NCBI GenBank assembly: GCA_016840405.1
Contig: JAEOSK010000023.1
Location: 1-42,947, forward strand
Length of the DNA: 42,947 bases
Reading direction: 5' to 3'
Source: Candidatus Hermodarchaeum yapensis
Lineage (GTDB): Archaea; Asgardarchaeota; Hermodarchaeia; Hermodarchaeales; Hermodarchaeaceae
The position numbers and the translations under genes were made by a program. Every line of letters begins with the position of its first letter. Positions within the stretch are counted from its first letter, which is position 1. The notes beneath the pieces are model-generated. The model was not told the origin of the DNA and did no database searches. It saw only the letters and a list, made by a program, of their open reading frames with translations. Below are positions 25,084-33,794 of the stretch, piece after piece.

Positions 25084-26136
25084 TTAGGTTTTAGCCTTTG
25101 CCTTAAGTTCATGGGCCAGGTCGTAGCTGATTTGCAAAGGTTCTCGTGGGAACCAGCAAGATACCCAGTGGCCAGGGCTAACCTCTTCCAAGGGCGGTTC
25201 GTCTTGTCGGCATTTATCTTGGGCGTATTCACAGCGAGGAGCAAATAAACAACCTGGTGGAGTATTAATTGGGCTTCCGGGTTCACCAGGTAAGATTTTG
25301 CGTTTGCGGTCAACAGTTGGGTCTGGGGATGGAACAGCAGAAATGAGGGCTTGGCTGTAAGGATGAACCGCGTTATGGATAACTTCTTTAATGGTACCCT
25401 TTTCCATGATTTTACCTAAGTACATGATGGCGATTTTATCGCCGATGTAGCTTGCCACAGAGAGATCGTGGGTGACGTAGATATAGGCAATGTGGAATTC
25501 CCGGCGAATGTTTTCCAATAGGTTAAGGATTTCTGACCGAATTGATACGTCGAGCATAGACACAGGTTCGTCAGCGACAATGAATGCTGGATTCACAACG
25601 ATTGCACGGGCAATAGCAACACGCTGACGTTGTCCACCGCTAAGCTCGTGAGGGTAGCGGAAGGTAAATTCTTCGGGTGGAACCAATTGTACAGCTTCCA
25701 GTGCTCTGATTACACGGGCTTCTTCGTCTTCACCGGAGGTGGCAATTTTGTTCAATCGTAGGGGTTCTGAGACTGTGTCATAGAGGCTTAATCGAGGATT
25801 TAGCGACGAATAGGGATCCTGAAAGATGGTTTGCATTCGGGCCCGTAAAGTTCGAAGTCCTCCCCGACTAATTTCGTTGAGATCATGACCTTCAAATTCC
25901 ACTATTCCATCGGTGGGTTCGAGGAGCCCAATGAGTAATTTACCAGTAGTAGTTTTTCCACACCCGGATTCACCGGCTAGACAGTAGAGCTCTTCAGGGT
26001 AGATGTCTAAGTCGACTCCGTCGACGGCTTTGAGCCAGACTTCGCCTCCCATCAGTTGGGAGAAGAAACCCGCGCTCACGGGGAACCATTTCCTGAGACC
26101 CCGACATGAAACGATAGGCTCTTGTCCATTGCTCAT
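25084..26136 (-). CDS. Oligopeptide ABC transporter ATP-binding protein (importer 1, OppF type)
   Basis: A 350-residue ATPase. Walker A is GESGCGKTTTGKLL, the signature is LSGGQRQRVAIARAI, Walker B is FIVADEPVSMLD and the switch His is in YVTHDLSVA. The C-terminal oligopeptide-transporter extension contains GCLFAPRCEYAQDKC and a final Cys, the Cys cluster typical of OppD/DppD-type subunits. The start is the ATG at 26136, which overlaps the oppD stop as ATGA and has AAAGGAGG about 9 bases ahead, instead of the longer frame from 26166. It forms an F-D-C operon with the two upstream genes. Confidence 0.93.
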   Translation of the reverse strand: MSNGQEPIVSCRGLRKWFPVSAGFFSQLMGGEVWLKAVDGVDLDIYPEELYCLAGESGCGKTTTGKLLIGLLEPTDGIVEFEGHDLNEISRGGLRTLRARMQTIFQDPYSSLNPRLSLYDTVSEPLRLNKIATSGEDEEARVIRALEAVQLVPPEEFTFRYPHELSGGQRQRVAIARAIVVNPAFIVADEPVSMLDVSIRSEILNLLENIRREFHIAYIYVTHDLSVASYIGDKIAIMYLGKIMEKGTIKEVIHNAVHPYSQALISAVPSPDPTVDRKRKILPGEPGSPINTPPGCLFAPRCEYAQDKCRQDEPPLEEVSPGHWVSCWFPREPLQISYDLAHELKAKAKT

Positions 26137-27140
26137 AGTAATGCAACCTCCTTTCCAGGACGCCATTTACTATCCTTGATTTTTCCAGTTGCCAGATGGC
26201 AAGCTGCTTTGTGACCAGGACTCACCTCGAGTAAGACCGGATCTTCCTTTATACACAGGTCTCGGGCAAATTTACATCTAGGATGGAAACGACACCCTTG
26301 TGGTGGGTCTAATAGGTTGGGTGGAGAGCCTGGAATTGACGCTAAGGTTTGATCACGGGATCGTTCGATTGAAGGAATTGATGCGATGAGTCCTTGTGCG
26401 TAAGGGTGCCAGGGTTTTTGGAAGATTTCAACTACTGCGCCAGTTTCCACGATTTTTCCAGCATACATGATGATTACGTTACGACAGGTTTCGGCCACGA
26501 CTGAGAGGTCATGCGTGATGAGCATGAGGGTGATACCTAATTCGTCAGAAAGTCGGCGTAATAGTTGCATAATTTGCGCCTGAACAGTAACATCAAGCGC
26601 AGTGGTAGGTTCATCAGCAATGAGGAATTTGGGATCACATGCCAGGGCCATCACAATCATAGCACGTTGTTTCATTCCACCACTAAATTCGAAAGGATAA
26701 TGGTTAATTCGGTCGGGATCCATGCCGACGAGTTTGAAGAGTTCTCGAGTTTTTTCAATAGCTTCATCCTTGGATAATTCTCTGTTATGTTTGAGCATGG
26801 CTTCAGTGATTTGGTCGCTGACACGGAGAATAGGATTGAGAGCATTCATTGCGCCTTGGAAGACCATTGCGATTTGAGTCCAACGAAATTCACGAATCGC
26901 ATCATCATCCATGGTAGCAATATCTTCGCCTTCGAAATAGATGTGGCCGCCCATGATTTCACCGGGCGAAGGTAACATGCGCAGGATAGCAAAGGCAACG
27001 GTACTTTTTCCGCAGCCAGATTCACCGACGAGTCCGACAGCATCTCCTTTCTCAATTTCGAAGGTTACATCTTCGACTGCGCGGCAATCACCACGTCGCA
27101 TACAGTAGTAGACTTTAAGATCTTCAATTTTCAATGACAT
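26133..27140 (-). CDS. Oligopeptide ABC transporter ATP-binding protein (importer 1, OppD type)
   Basis: A 335-residue ATPase. Walker A is GESGCGKSTVAFAIL, the signature is FSGGMKQRAMIVMAL, Walker B is LIADEPTTALD and ITHDLSVVAE holds the switch His. The C-terminal extension again has a four-Cys pattern (GCRFHPRCKFARDLC plus a late Cys). It pairs with OppF as a heterodimeric motor for peptide or saccharide uptake. It lies 12 bases after oppC and overlaps oppF by four bases, so F, D and C are translated from one message. Confidence 0.93.
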   Translation of the reverse strand: MSLKIEDLKVYYCMRRGDCRAVEDVTFEIEKGDAVGLVGESGCGKSTVAFAILRMLPSPGEIMGGHIYFEGEDIATMDDDAIREFRWTQIAMVFQGAMNALNPILRVSDQITEAMLKHNRELSKDEAIEKTRELFKLVGMDPDRINHYPFEFSGGMKQRAMIVMALACDPKFLIADEPTTALDVTVQAQIMQLLRRLSDELGITLMLITHDLSVVAETCRNVIIMYAGKIVETGAVVEIFQKPWHPYAQGLIASIPSIERSRDQTLASIPGSPPNLLDPPQGCRFHPRCKFARDLCIKEDPVLLEVSPGHKAACHLATGKIKDSKWRPGKEVALL

Positions 27141-27152
27141 TCTCGTTTTCTC

Positions 27153-28670
27153 CTACAATCTCCTTAATCGTGGATTCAATGCTTTATCCACAGCATATCC
27201 CACGAAGACAAACCCCATGGAAATCAATCCAATACACAATCCTGGAGGCACAAAGAACCACCAAGCAGGCGGGATCTGTCCCATTGCTCCATTTATATAG
27301 GCAGACTGAAGCATTCGACCCCAAGAGACTAAGTGGGGTGGCGTTAAGCCTAGGAAAGCAAGACCAGCTTCAGAGAGAATTGCACCTGAAACACCAGTGG
27401 CCAATTGCACAAACACTAGTGTAAGAACGTTAGGAAAGACATGTCGAAATATCAAGTAGACATCGCCAGCTCCTGCAGCCTTTGCGGCTTCCACATAGGC
27501 CTTTTCCTTTTCAACGAGTACTTGTGACCGAATTACCCTTGCTGGAGCAGGCCAAGCGAAGAGTGCGAGGACGAAAACCACGATTCCTAGACTACTCCCC
27601 ATTAGTGCTGCTAATATCATCATGATAGGAAGTCCAGGCATGATGATAAAGAAGTCCACTACACGCATGATAACTTCATCCACATAACCACCAAAGTATC
27701 CAGAAGAAAGTCCAAGAAGAAGACCAACTGCTACTCCGAGGAAAGTAGCAATAAATCCTATGAACAGCGAGATTTGAGCACCCCAGAATAGTTGAGCCAT
27801 GGCATCTAATCCTTCATCACCGGTCCCCAACATCCCCCAGAAGTTACCATAGGGTGTCAACTGTATATCACTCAAAGACCACCTGACCTCGCCCACACGT
27901 GATGGGTTAGTCTCGGATATGTTCAAGGTTATTTGCCACCCAATGGTTTGGCCAGGTCGAAACGCGCGAGTCATTACAGGCGACACGATAAATCCGCGGA
28001 ATAGCTGCCACTCTTCTGGCAATGGTTGGTACACTCGATATTGATACCACACGGGTGAAGGGGGGCTAGACCCATTGTAAAGATTGGGGTTGAGAAGCTC
28101 GAAATAAGGAGTAATCGATTGTGAGGTGATATTGCCTGTAATCTCGAATTCGACTGTCCAATATACATAGGTTAGTGCAGGTGAGCTGTAATTCCACTCA
28201 AAATAGGTTGTTGCTGTTATCTGCTCACCCCTATAGGTCTCGCTGGTATTGGTATCTGTAAATGTAAGAACTAGTGAATGACCCGGACTTGGTTCGTCCT
28301 GATATATCGTTTGTGATGGGGGACCCCACTCCCACGATGTGGCAAGGCTTGAGTTATCAATTATCCATGCATCATCGGTTTCAAAAAAGGGGTCTGGGAT
28401 AAAATTCATGGTCGGCGCATTAATATGATTCGTCATATCGCTTGGGTACGTCCACGACATCCATTGGGGTGCTGCGAAGTTTGGTCCAATACGATTTTCA
28501 AATCCTTCAGGATACTGGGGAAACAAGACCGGTGCGAGTACGGCCATACCAATGAAAATCACTACTAATGCAAGACCAAAAACACCCTGTTTAACTTCTC
28601 GGTAACGTTTCCAAACGCCGCTTGCCCGTTCAAGCCAGCTTAGTCGATGCTTATATGATCGTTCACTCAT
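27153..28670 (-). CDS. OppC-type permease with a large inserted extracellular domain
   Basis: A 505-residue permease, against about 300 for the usual OppC/DppC. The first membrane helix is at about 30-50. Residues 88-275 form an extra extracellular region rich in beta-prone, aromatic and N-glycosylation-like segments, starting FIPDPFFETDDAWI and ending near LSDIQLTPYGNF. It resembles carbohydrate-binding-module-like jelly rolls of the N-x-F...W type (inference). The normal OppC core resumes at GMLGTGDEGLDAMAQLFWG, with a weakened GRD motif, and continues with five helices and the coupling EAA loop AKAAGAGDVYLIFRHVFPNVL. It is the first gene of the F-D-C operon, and the partner OppB is on the other strand at 29740. 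Confidence 0.88.
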   Translation of the reverse strand: MSERSYKHRLSWLERASGVWKRYREVKQGVFGLALVVIFIGMAVLAPVLFPQYPEGFENRIGPNFAAPQWMSWTYPSDMTNHINAPTMNFIPDPFFETDDAWIIDNSSLATSWEWGPPSQTIYQDEPSPGHSLVLTFTDTNTSETYRGEQITATTYFEWNYSSPALTYVYWTVEFEITGNITSQSITPYFELLNPNLYNGSSPPSPVWYQYRVYQPLPEEWQLFRGFIVSPVMTRAFRPGQTIGWQITLNISETNPSRVGEVRWSLSDIQLTPYGNFWGMLGTGDEGLDAMAQLFWGAQISLFIGFIATFLGVAVGLLLGLSSGYFGGYVDEVIMRVVDFFIIMPGLPIMMILAALMGSSLGIVVFVLALFAWPAPARVIRSQVLVEKEKAYVEAAKAAGAGDVYLIFRHVFPNVLTLVFVQLATGVSGAILSEAGLAFLGLTPPHLVSWGRMLQSAYINGAMGQIPPAWWFFVPPGLCIGLISMGFVFVGYAVDKALNPRLRRL

Positions 28671-28861
28671 ATCTAGACCACCCGGAAGTCTTCCTAATAG
28701 TTTCTATTTTTTGGGCATTACTGGGGGCAATTCCCTTAAAAGTTATATTAACTTGACGGTACGAGCAGGAAAAAAAAGTTGCCAACACCAATGGATTAAA
28801 ATATTCTAGCAACCTCGCACTCGCACAGTATCTCGAGGGTGGATTTGTCCTGATTCGAAAA

Positions 28862-29353
28862 GTGAGCACCACACTCTTCCTGGCAATCATCTTAAGTTCA
28901 ACTGTGTTACTGGGAGTTTCCACCTTTTACGCTGTTGATACGTATCGTGCCTTCGGCTTTTCCGTAGAAATCACTGAAGTCCGTGTATACTACAATGAAA
29001 CTAGCAGTGAATATACACGAGTTCAGGTTGATATCCGCATCTACAATCCCTCTCTTACACTAGAATTGGAATACTTATGGTCTGATACCTATACGGTGCT
29101 CAATGATCAGCCACTCGAATATGGGCAGGGGGAAAAATACCATCACGTGTGGATTTCTCCTGGAGATTTTGATGAAACAGGTTGGTCCCATGATCTTGTT
29201 GAAGAAGACCAGGCATTGTTTCAAGCCGCTGAGGCAAGTGGCACGTGGATGTGGTTTGAATTCCTTCAACCCTATCTGAGTTCAGGTTTTCTTGGGCGAA
29301 ATCAAGTGAGTCGACCAATAACTTTTGAGGGTGTCGTACTAATTTCTATCTGA
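28862..29353 (+). CDS. Hypothetical membrane-anchored extracellular protein
   Basis: A 163-residue protein beginning at GTG, with an N-terminal hydrophobic segment (LFLAIILSSTVLLGVSTFYAV, given as residues 5-25) that is a signal anchor. The remainder is beta-rich, with many Tyr and Trp, and has the look of a small LEA14- or FxLYD-like domain (VRVYYNETSSEYTRVQVDIRIYNP). No enzyme motif is visible. It sits between the two halves of importer 1 and could be an accessory surface protein. Gap 28671-28861 holds only AT-rich promoter-like sequence. Confidence 0.6.
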   Translation: MSTTLFLAIILSSTVLLGVSTFYAVDTYRAFGFSVEITEVRVYYNETSSEYTRVQVDIRIYNPSLTLELEYLWSDTYTVLNDQPLEYGQGEKYHHVWISPGDFDETGWSHDLVEEDQALFQAAEASGTWMWFEFLQPYLSSGFLGRNQVSRPITFEGVVLISI

Positions 29354-29365
29354 TTTTTTTCTCAG

Positions 29366-29620
29366 CTAGCGCCTCGGAATAGGGTGTCTTTGGGGTTGGG
29401 CTAGAAACCGATCAGTTAACCACAGGTATAAGAGAGCAATAAGGGAAAACGCTGTCAGAAGTAGCCCAATCCAAAATAAGACTAATCCACCAACAATGAA
29501 AAACGAGAGAATTATACCAATGATTGTAATGACAACCCCGATTATAACAAACCATTTCAAAGTGGGCTTTGTCACCATCAGTGCCCGAAAACCCATTTGT
29601 TGACCCATGACAAGAAACAC
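29366..29620 (-). CDS. Small two-helix membrane protein
   Basis: An 84-residue hydrophobic protein with two membrane segments at about 23-45 and 47-66 (VIIGVVITIIGIILSFFIVG and LFWIGLLLTAFSLIALLYLW), and a basic tail RHPIPRR that would stay in the cytoplasm. Met5 is an alternative start. It converges with the gene at 28862, only 12 bases apart. No family recognised. Confidence 0.5.
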   Translation of the reverse strand: MFLVMGQQMGFRALMVTKPTLKWFVIIGVVITIIGIILSFFIVGGLVLFWIGLLLTAFSLIALLYLWLTDRFLAQPQRHPIPRR

Positions 29621-29739
29621 ACCTGAATTCAGTAGCCTGATGTTCTAATCCATTGAACAATTAAACATTTACTCCCCATTAGATAATTTTATTAAGCTTC
29701 ACCTTTAAAACGTTCAGTCGTTTAGAATTCATATATGAT

Positions 29740-30771
29740 GTGACATCAATGGGTTTACGTCAATATCTGATCAAGCGGGTTTTCATTGCGATTATCCTGT
29801 TCCTTGCTGTCCTGATTTTTAATTTCTTTATCTTTCGTCTTCCGGTTTTCGTTCTAGGAATGGATCCTGCAAGCCTCTATATCACTCCTGAGATGGATAT
29901 TGACGATATTGAAAGGATTCGAATCCTGTATCAACTTCCACCTGAGAATGCTACTTGGTTTGATTGGTGGCTCCATTTCCTCTCATACATGCAGAATATG
30001 CTGACAGGTAACTTTGGCAATAGCTTTGTAACCTTCCGACCTGTCGTCATGGAAATCATGGAGCGACTACCAAATACGCTCCTGTTAATGGGTACCTCCA
30101 TGATTTTTGCCGTTATACTTGGTATAGTAACCGGGATTGTTGCTGCCAGCCGACATGGTGGCGTGTTGGACACCAGCCTGATTACAGCTAGTCTGACTTT
30201 GTATAGCTTACCAGTTTTTTGGATGGGTATGATCTTTCTTTTGGTGTTTGCCATTCTTCCTCAGATGCTATGGGGCCTCAGTCTCTTCCCATTGGGCCAC
30301 ACAGTTAGTGCCCCAGGAAGCGTTCCCAATGATCCCATCTCTTATGCGTTGGATGTAGCATGGCACTTGTTCCTCCCCACAATGGTATTAACGTTAGGTT
30401 TCTTTGGAGGTTACATGCTACTAATGAGAAATACTCTCGTGGATGTACTCACTGAAGACTATATCCTTACAGCACGGGCAAAAGGATTGGACGAACGGAC
30501 TGTCCTCTACAAGCATGGAGTCCGTAACGCATTCCTACCTCTGATATCTATTGTCGCCATCAACTTTGCATTTATCATAAGCGGAGCCGTACTTACAGAA
30601 ACGGTCTTTGCATGGCATGGGATAGGGAGGCTCTTATACCGGTCGCTGCTTTCCAATGATTGGCCTGTTGCGCAAGCGATATTTTGGATGATAGCATTGA
30701 CTGTAATTATTGCTAATATTCTCGCTGACCTCCTCTACGGAGTTTTAGACCCTCGCGTCAGATATGGATAG
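29740..30771 (+). CDS. OppB-type permease (importer 1)
   Basis: A 343-residue permease with six membrane helices. The N-terminal YLIKRVFIAIILFLAVLIF is the typical first helix; MDPASLYITPEMDIDDIERIR is the usual extracellular segment; and the EAA coupling loop is ARAKGLDERTVLYKHGVRNAF. ISGAVLTETVFAWHGIGRLLY is the family signature late in the chain. Start is GTG at 29740, with ATG at 29749 as alternative. OppB and OppC normally lie together; here OppC is encoded on the opposite strand about 1 kb away, so the transporter is made from two divergent transcripts. Confidence 0.92.
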   Translation: MTSMGLRQYLIKRVFIAIILFLAVLIFNFFIFRLPVFVLGMDPASLYITPEMDIDDIERIRILYQLPPENATWFDWWLHFLSYMQNMLTGNFGNSFVTFRPVVMEIMERLPNTLLLMGTSMIFAVILGIVTGIVAASRHGGVLDTSLITASLTLYSLPVFWMGMIFLLVFAILPQMLWGLSLFPLGHTVSAPGSVPNDPISYALDVAWHLFLPTMVLTLGFFGGYMLLMRNTLVDVLTEDYILTARAKGLDERTVLYKHGVRNAFLPLISIVAINFAFIISGAVLTETVFAWHGIGRLLYRSLLSNDWPVAQAIFWMIALTVIIANILADLLYGVLDPRVRYG

Positions 30772-30822
30772 AGTGATTAATAGTTAGACGGTGTCATTTT
30801 AAGTTCGAGGGCAGGTGCAAGC

Positions 30823-31239
30823 ATGAAATTGGAAATGAAACGGGTAAGGACTTTTCTCTTCGTAACTATTGGATCGACTATTATTAGCACGGCAGTTCTC
30901 CATGCGACCTACACAGAGATCTTCTCGGTTTTAGCAATCTTTTCTATCTTCATCCTCTTCTTTTCTGCCTTCTTTATTGGAGTGCTTTGTCACGAGTTTA
31001 AGGATGCTCTTATCGCTATGTTCATCTCGTTAACCCTTTCTATCGTCATCTTGGTTGTTCTCCGCTCCCTTCCAGCGTTCTTGGGCATTATCACATCAGG
31101 AGCGGTCTTTTTCGTCATCTCCCAATTTGCCCTTTCCCTTCCCCTCATCTTTCCCCTCATTATGGTGTATGTCCTTGGAGTCCTTGCAGGACTCATCTTC
31201 AGTACATTTGCTTTTGACCCGTATACTAAAGACCTTTAG
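30823..31239 (+). CDS. Hypothetical four-helix membrane protein
   Basis: A 138-residue very hydrophobic protein with about four membrane helices (starts at about 12, 40, 68 and 102), a lysine/arginine-rich N-terminus, and no charged residues within the helices. No family recognised. It is 51 bases after oppB and precedes another small membrane protein in the same direction, so the three may form one operon. Confidence 0.6.
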   Translation: MKLEMKRVRTFLFVTIGSTIISTAVLHATYTEIFSVLAIFSIFILFFSAFFIGVLCHEFKDALIAMFISLTLSIVILVVLRSLPAFLGIITSGAVFFVISQFALSLPLIFPLIMVYVLGVLAGLIFSTFAFDPYTKDL

Positions 31240-31292
31240 GCACACACCAATCTGATATTTCTGGATCCTTTGAATAACCTGGTGAAGTACAA

Positions 31293-31604
31293 ATGAATGA
31301 AGAACGAAAGATAGAAATCATTTATCGCCGATGGGTGCTCCTAATTCCCATCATCATGATTATCATTGGATTTTTCTTTGTATACTTTTTCTGGGTTTTA
31401 AACCCTTTTTTGGGGATACTGGGTGGCGCGCTTATTCTCGTGGGCGTCATGGTGTTTGGGATACTCCTCGTCTTAGTCATTGGTTTTTACGTCAGCGTAC
31501 GTTCGCTGAAAAAGTCACGACCTGTCCCTCCACCACTGAGTGAAGAACTCGATACTGCAGAACGAGACCATCCATCATCTGAAGAACAGGACGAAGAATC
31601 CTAA
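31293..31604 (+). CDS. Small two-helix membrane protein with acidic tail
   Basis: A 103-residue protein with two close membrane helices (about 14-33 and 35-62) and a charged C-terminus, EELDTAERDHPSSEEQDEES, that would face the cytoplasm. No family recognised. It is 53 bases after the preceding membrane-protein gene. Confidence 0.55.
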   Translation: MNEERKIEIIYRRWVLLIPIIMIIIGFFFVYFFWVLNPFLGILGGALILVGVMVFGILLVLVIGFYVSVRSLKKSRPVPPPLSEELDTAERDHPSSEEQDEES

Positions 31605-31733
31605 ACTTAGTGATTAACCCTTTCTAACCTCTAAACACTAAGTAATAGATAGTGCAAAGGTCCATTGACTGCGAAATACAGAGGCTTCCACCTCACAACA
31701 AAGAACAAACGACTAATATCAAGTAAAAAATCC

Positions 31734-31776
31734 GTCAATTGTTGACTGTTTCGCCCCAACCATAGTGTATTTATAT
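31734..31776 (+). promoter_or_regulatory. Candidate promoter of binding-protein gene 1
   Basis: A TATA-like TATTTATAT lies at 31768-31776, about 75 bases before the ATG at 31849. Just upstream is a GTCAA-TTG-TTGAC inverted repeat (31734-31746) that could be an operator. A GGAAGGA ribosome-binding sequence directly abuts the start codon, and the leader also contains a small TTAGC/GCTAA hairpin (around 31802-31817). Confidence 0.4.
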
Positions 31777-31848
31777 CTCTTTGTACCATCGTGGCTAACC
31801 CTTAGCGGCTATGCTAAATGGCAGCTGCTAGGGTAGATAACGGAAGGA

Positions 31849-33732
31849 ATGAAAAATAAATTGAGTAATTTTAAGAAACTAACTTTAGTGTCTGCTATTG
31901 CACTAGTGGGTCTCTTCCTTTCTCTTGCGTACGTAAGCCCGATTCAAACTGCTTCTGTCCGAGCACTTGTCTATGCTGACGGGTATGATCCGCACGGTGG
32001 ATACCTTGACAAAGTGACCTTTGTCGTCTATCCTCCTGAGGATGAACAGCTCGGTTTACAAGCCTTACAAGCGAACATCATCTACGCATGGGACGAGCGA
32101 GTACCTGCAGATAACATTGCTGAACTCGAAGCGACAGCCGGTGTAGAAGTCACTACTGAACCTGGTGACATGTACCGGATGTTTTGTTTGAACGGCAATC
32201 GCTTCCCGACCAACCACACTGGTTATCGGCGGGCTATTGCTTTTGCTATGGATAAAGCTGCTGTCGTCCAAGCCTCAACGGGCGGCTTAGCCTTTTTGCA
32301 GGACTGTGCGATTCCCATAGCATTGGGTAACTGGACCTATGAAGATGAGTTAACCGATACCTACTATGCCCAAGACATCGCCTCAGCCAATGCCACCTTG
32401 GAAGCTGAAGGCTTCCAAGACCTTGATGGTGATGGCTGGCGTGAATTTGATGTCAACGACAACGATACTTGGGATGCTGGTGTCGACCTCGATGATATGG
32501 ATATCAATGTTCAGCTCTACCACACAGCGGGTCACGCACCATCCGGCAACGCAGTTATACTTGCTGTAGATGGTCTTACACTCTGTGGTATTCGGGCTGA
32601 GGTATCTCCCCAAGACTTCTACGCAATGTTGGATATGATCGAAATTGGTGATTACTGGCTTAGCTGTTTCACCTTCACAAACATGGTCTCAGCTGACTTG
32701 CTCTATGACCTCTTCCACAGTTCCACTGGTAACAACCAATGGTACTTCGGAGGATGGACCAACGCCACCTATGACGCTGCCGCTGAAGCCTTGATGGCTT
32801 CTGCAACCCAACAGGAGGCAAACGATTGGGCTTGGGAATGCCAGAAACTGCTCTGGTATGAACAGATCATGATCGTCTGCTACAACGACGTCTACACCCA
32901 CGCCTACCGGACTGACATCTGGGAAGGCTATGTCAACATGCAAGGCCGCAACCGTATCGGTAACGGCTACAGTCTCGTTCAACTTCACTTGACGGATGCC
33001 GCTGGTGGACCATTCGGCTGCTATCCAACCGAGTATATCATGAGCCTCAACGAAGGACTCGATACGACCAACTGGCTGATGAGCAACTCCGGTTACACAA
33101 CAACCGTGTTCCAGCTCGTCTACGAATCACTATCAACCCTTTCGCCATACGGCTGGAACTATGAACCAGCATTAGCCTATGACTGGGAAACTGAAGCAAC
33201 CGTTGCTAACGGTGACATTCAAGACGGTGAGAAACACACATTCTATCTGTATGAAAACGCCACCTGGCACGACGGTGAAGCGTTTACCTCCGAAGACGTA
33301 GTATTTAGTTATGAAGTCCTTGCTCCTCAGGACCCATACAACGCTGAGAACTATGAGAACGTATACAAGGTTGAAGCTCCTGATGACTACACTGTTGAAA
33401 TCTACACCAACAAGACTGGTTACTTCGAATGGACACGTTCCACTGGATTTACTATCTTTCCAGAACACATCTGGTCCGTACCTTCCAACGCTACGACCTT
33501 TGTGCCAACCCCAGCTGAATGTGTGGGCACTGGCTCATACTGGTTCAGCGCTCACGTTCCTGGCCAATACGTTGTCCTTGAACGCCACGCTGACTGGCAC
33601 TTTGGTATCGAGCACCCTGAACGACCTGCATGTACTATACCAACCAACCCACTCCTACTCATCGGCATTGGTGTCGTTGTAGTCGTCATCATCATCATTG
33701 CTGGCGTCTACTTCTTCCGAATTCGAAAGTAG
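31849..33732 (+). CDS. Circularly permuted family-5 solute-binding protein (importer 1)
   Basis: A 627-residue exported binding protein of the oligopeptide (SBP_bac_5) family in permuted order. After a signal sequence (about 1-38), residues 53-385 match the normal C-terminal half: LDKVTFVVYPPEDEQLGLQA, YRRAIAFAMDKAAVV, then the A-x-x-x-L-x-x-x-G-F block at 180-189. Residues 396-588 then give the normal N-terminal half, including the family signature WHDGEAFTSEDVVFSYEV at 473-490 (usually near residue 80-110), FPEHIW and GTGSYW. A membrane anchor (about 601-623) and FRIRK end the chain. It seems complete rather than duplicated, since each block occurs once. Its codon choice favours C-ending codons, suggesting high expression. 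Confidence 0.9.
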   Translation: MKNKLSNFKKLTLVSAIALVGLFLSLAYVSPIQTASVRALVYADGYDPHGGYLDKVTFVVYPPEDEQLGLQALQANIIYAWDERVPADNIAELEATAGVEVTTEPGDMYRMFCLNGNRFPTNHTGYRRAIAFAMDKAAVVQASTGGLAFLQDCAIPIALGNWTYEDELTDTYYAQDIASANATLEAEGFQDLDGDGWREFDVNDNDTWDAGVDLDDMDINVQLYHTAGHAPSGNAVILAVDGLTLCGIRAEVSPQDFYAMLDMIEIGDYWLSCFTFTNMVSADLLYDLFHSSTGNNQWYFGGWTNATYDAAAEALMASATQQEANDWAWECQKLLWYEQIMIVCYNDVYTHAYRTDIWEGYVNMQGRNRIGNGYSLVQLHLTDAAGGPFGCYPTEYIMSLNEGLDTTNWLMSNSGYTTTVFQLVYESLSTLSPYGWNYEPALAYDWETEATVANGDIQDGEKHTFYLYENATWHDGEAFTSEDVVFSYEVLAPQDPYNAENYENVYKVEAPDDYTVEIYTNKTGYFEWTRSTGFTIFPEHIWSVPSNATTFVPTPAECVGTGSYWFSAHVPGQYVVLERHADWHFGIEHPERPACTIPTNPLLLIGIGVVVVVIIIIAGVYFFRIRK

Positions 33733-33744
33733 GTTAGAATAAAC

Positions 33745-33778
33745 GTAGGGCTTCGGCCCTACAACCTTCCTTTTTTTT
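33745..33778 (+). terminator. Intrinsic-type terminator after binding-protein gene 1
   Basis: A 7-bp GC-rich stem (GTAGGGC/GCCCTAC, 33745-33762) closed by a stable TTCG tetraloop is followed after eight bases by eight T residues (33771-33778). It lies 13 bases after the stop codon and just before the protease gene. This could terminate or attenuate transcription between the two, limiting protease relative to binding protein. Confidence 0.75.
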
Positions 33779-33794
33779 CACTGAGGTGCAAGGT

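Noticed and set aside
28862..29353. Lipoprotein assignment for the small extracellular protein
   Set aside because: No lipobox Cys follows the hydrophobic N-terminal segment.
31849..33732. Tandem duplication or fusion of two binding proteins
   Set aside because: The total length is close to one binding protein plus signal and anchor, and each conserved block is seen once, so permutation explains it better.
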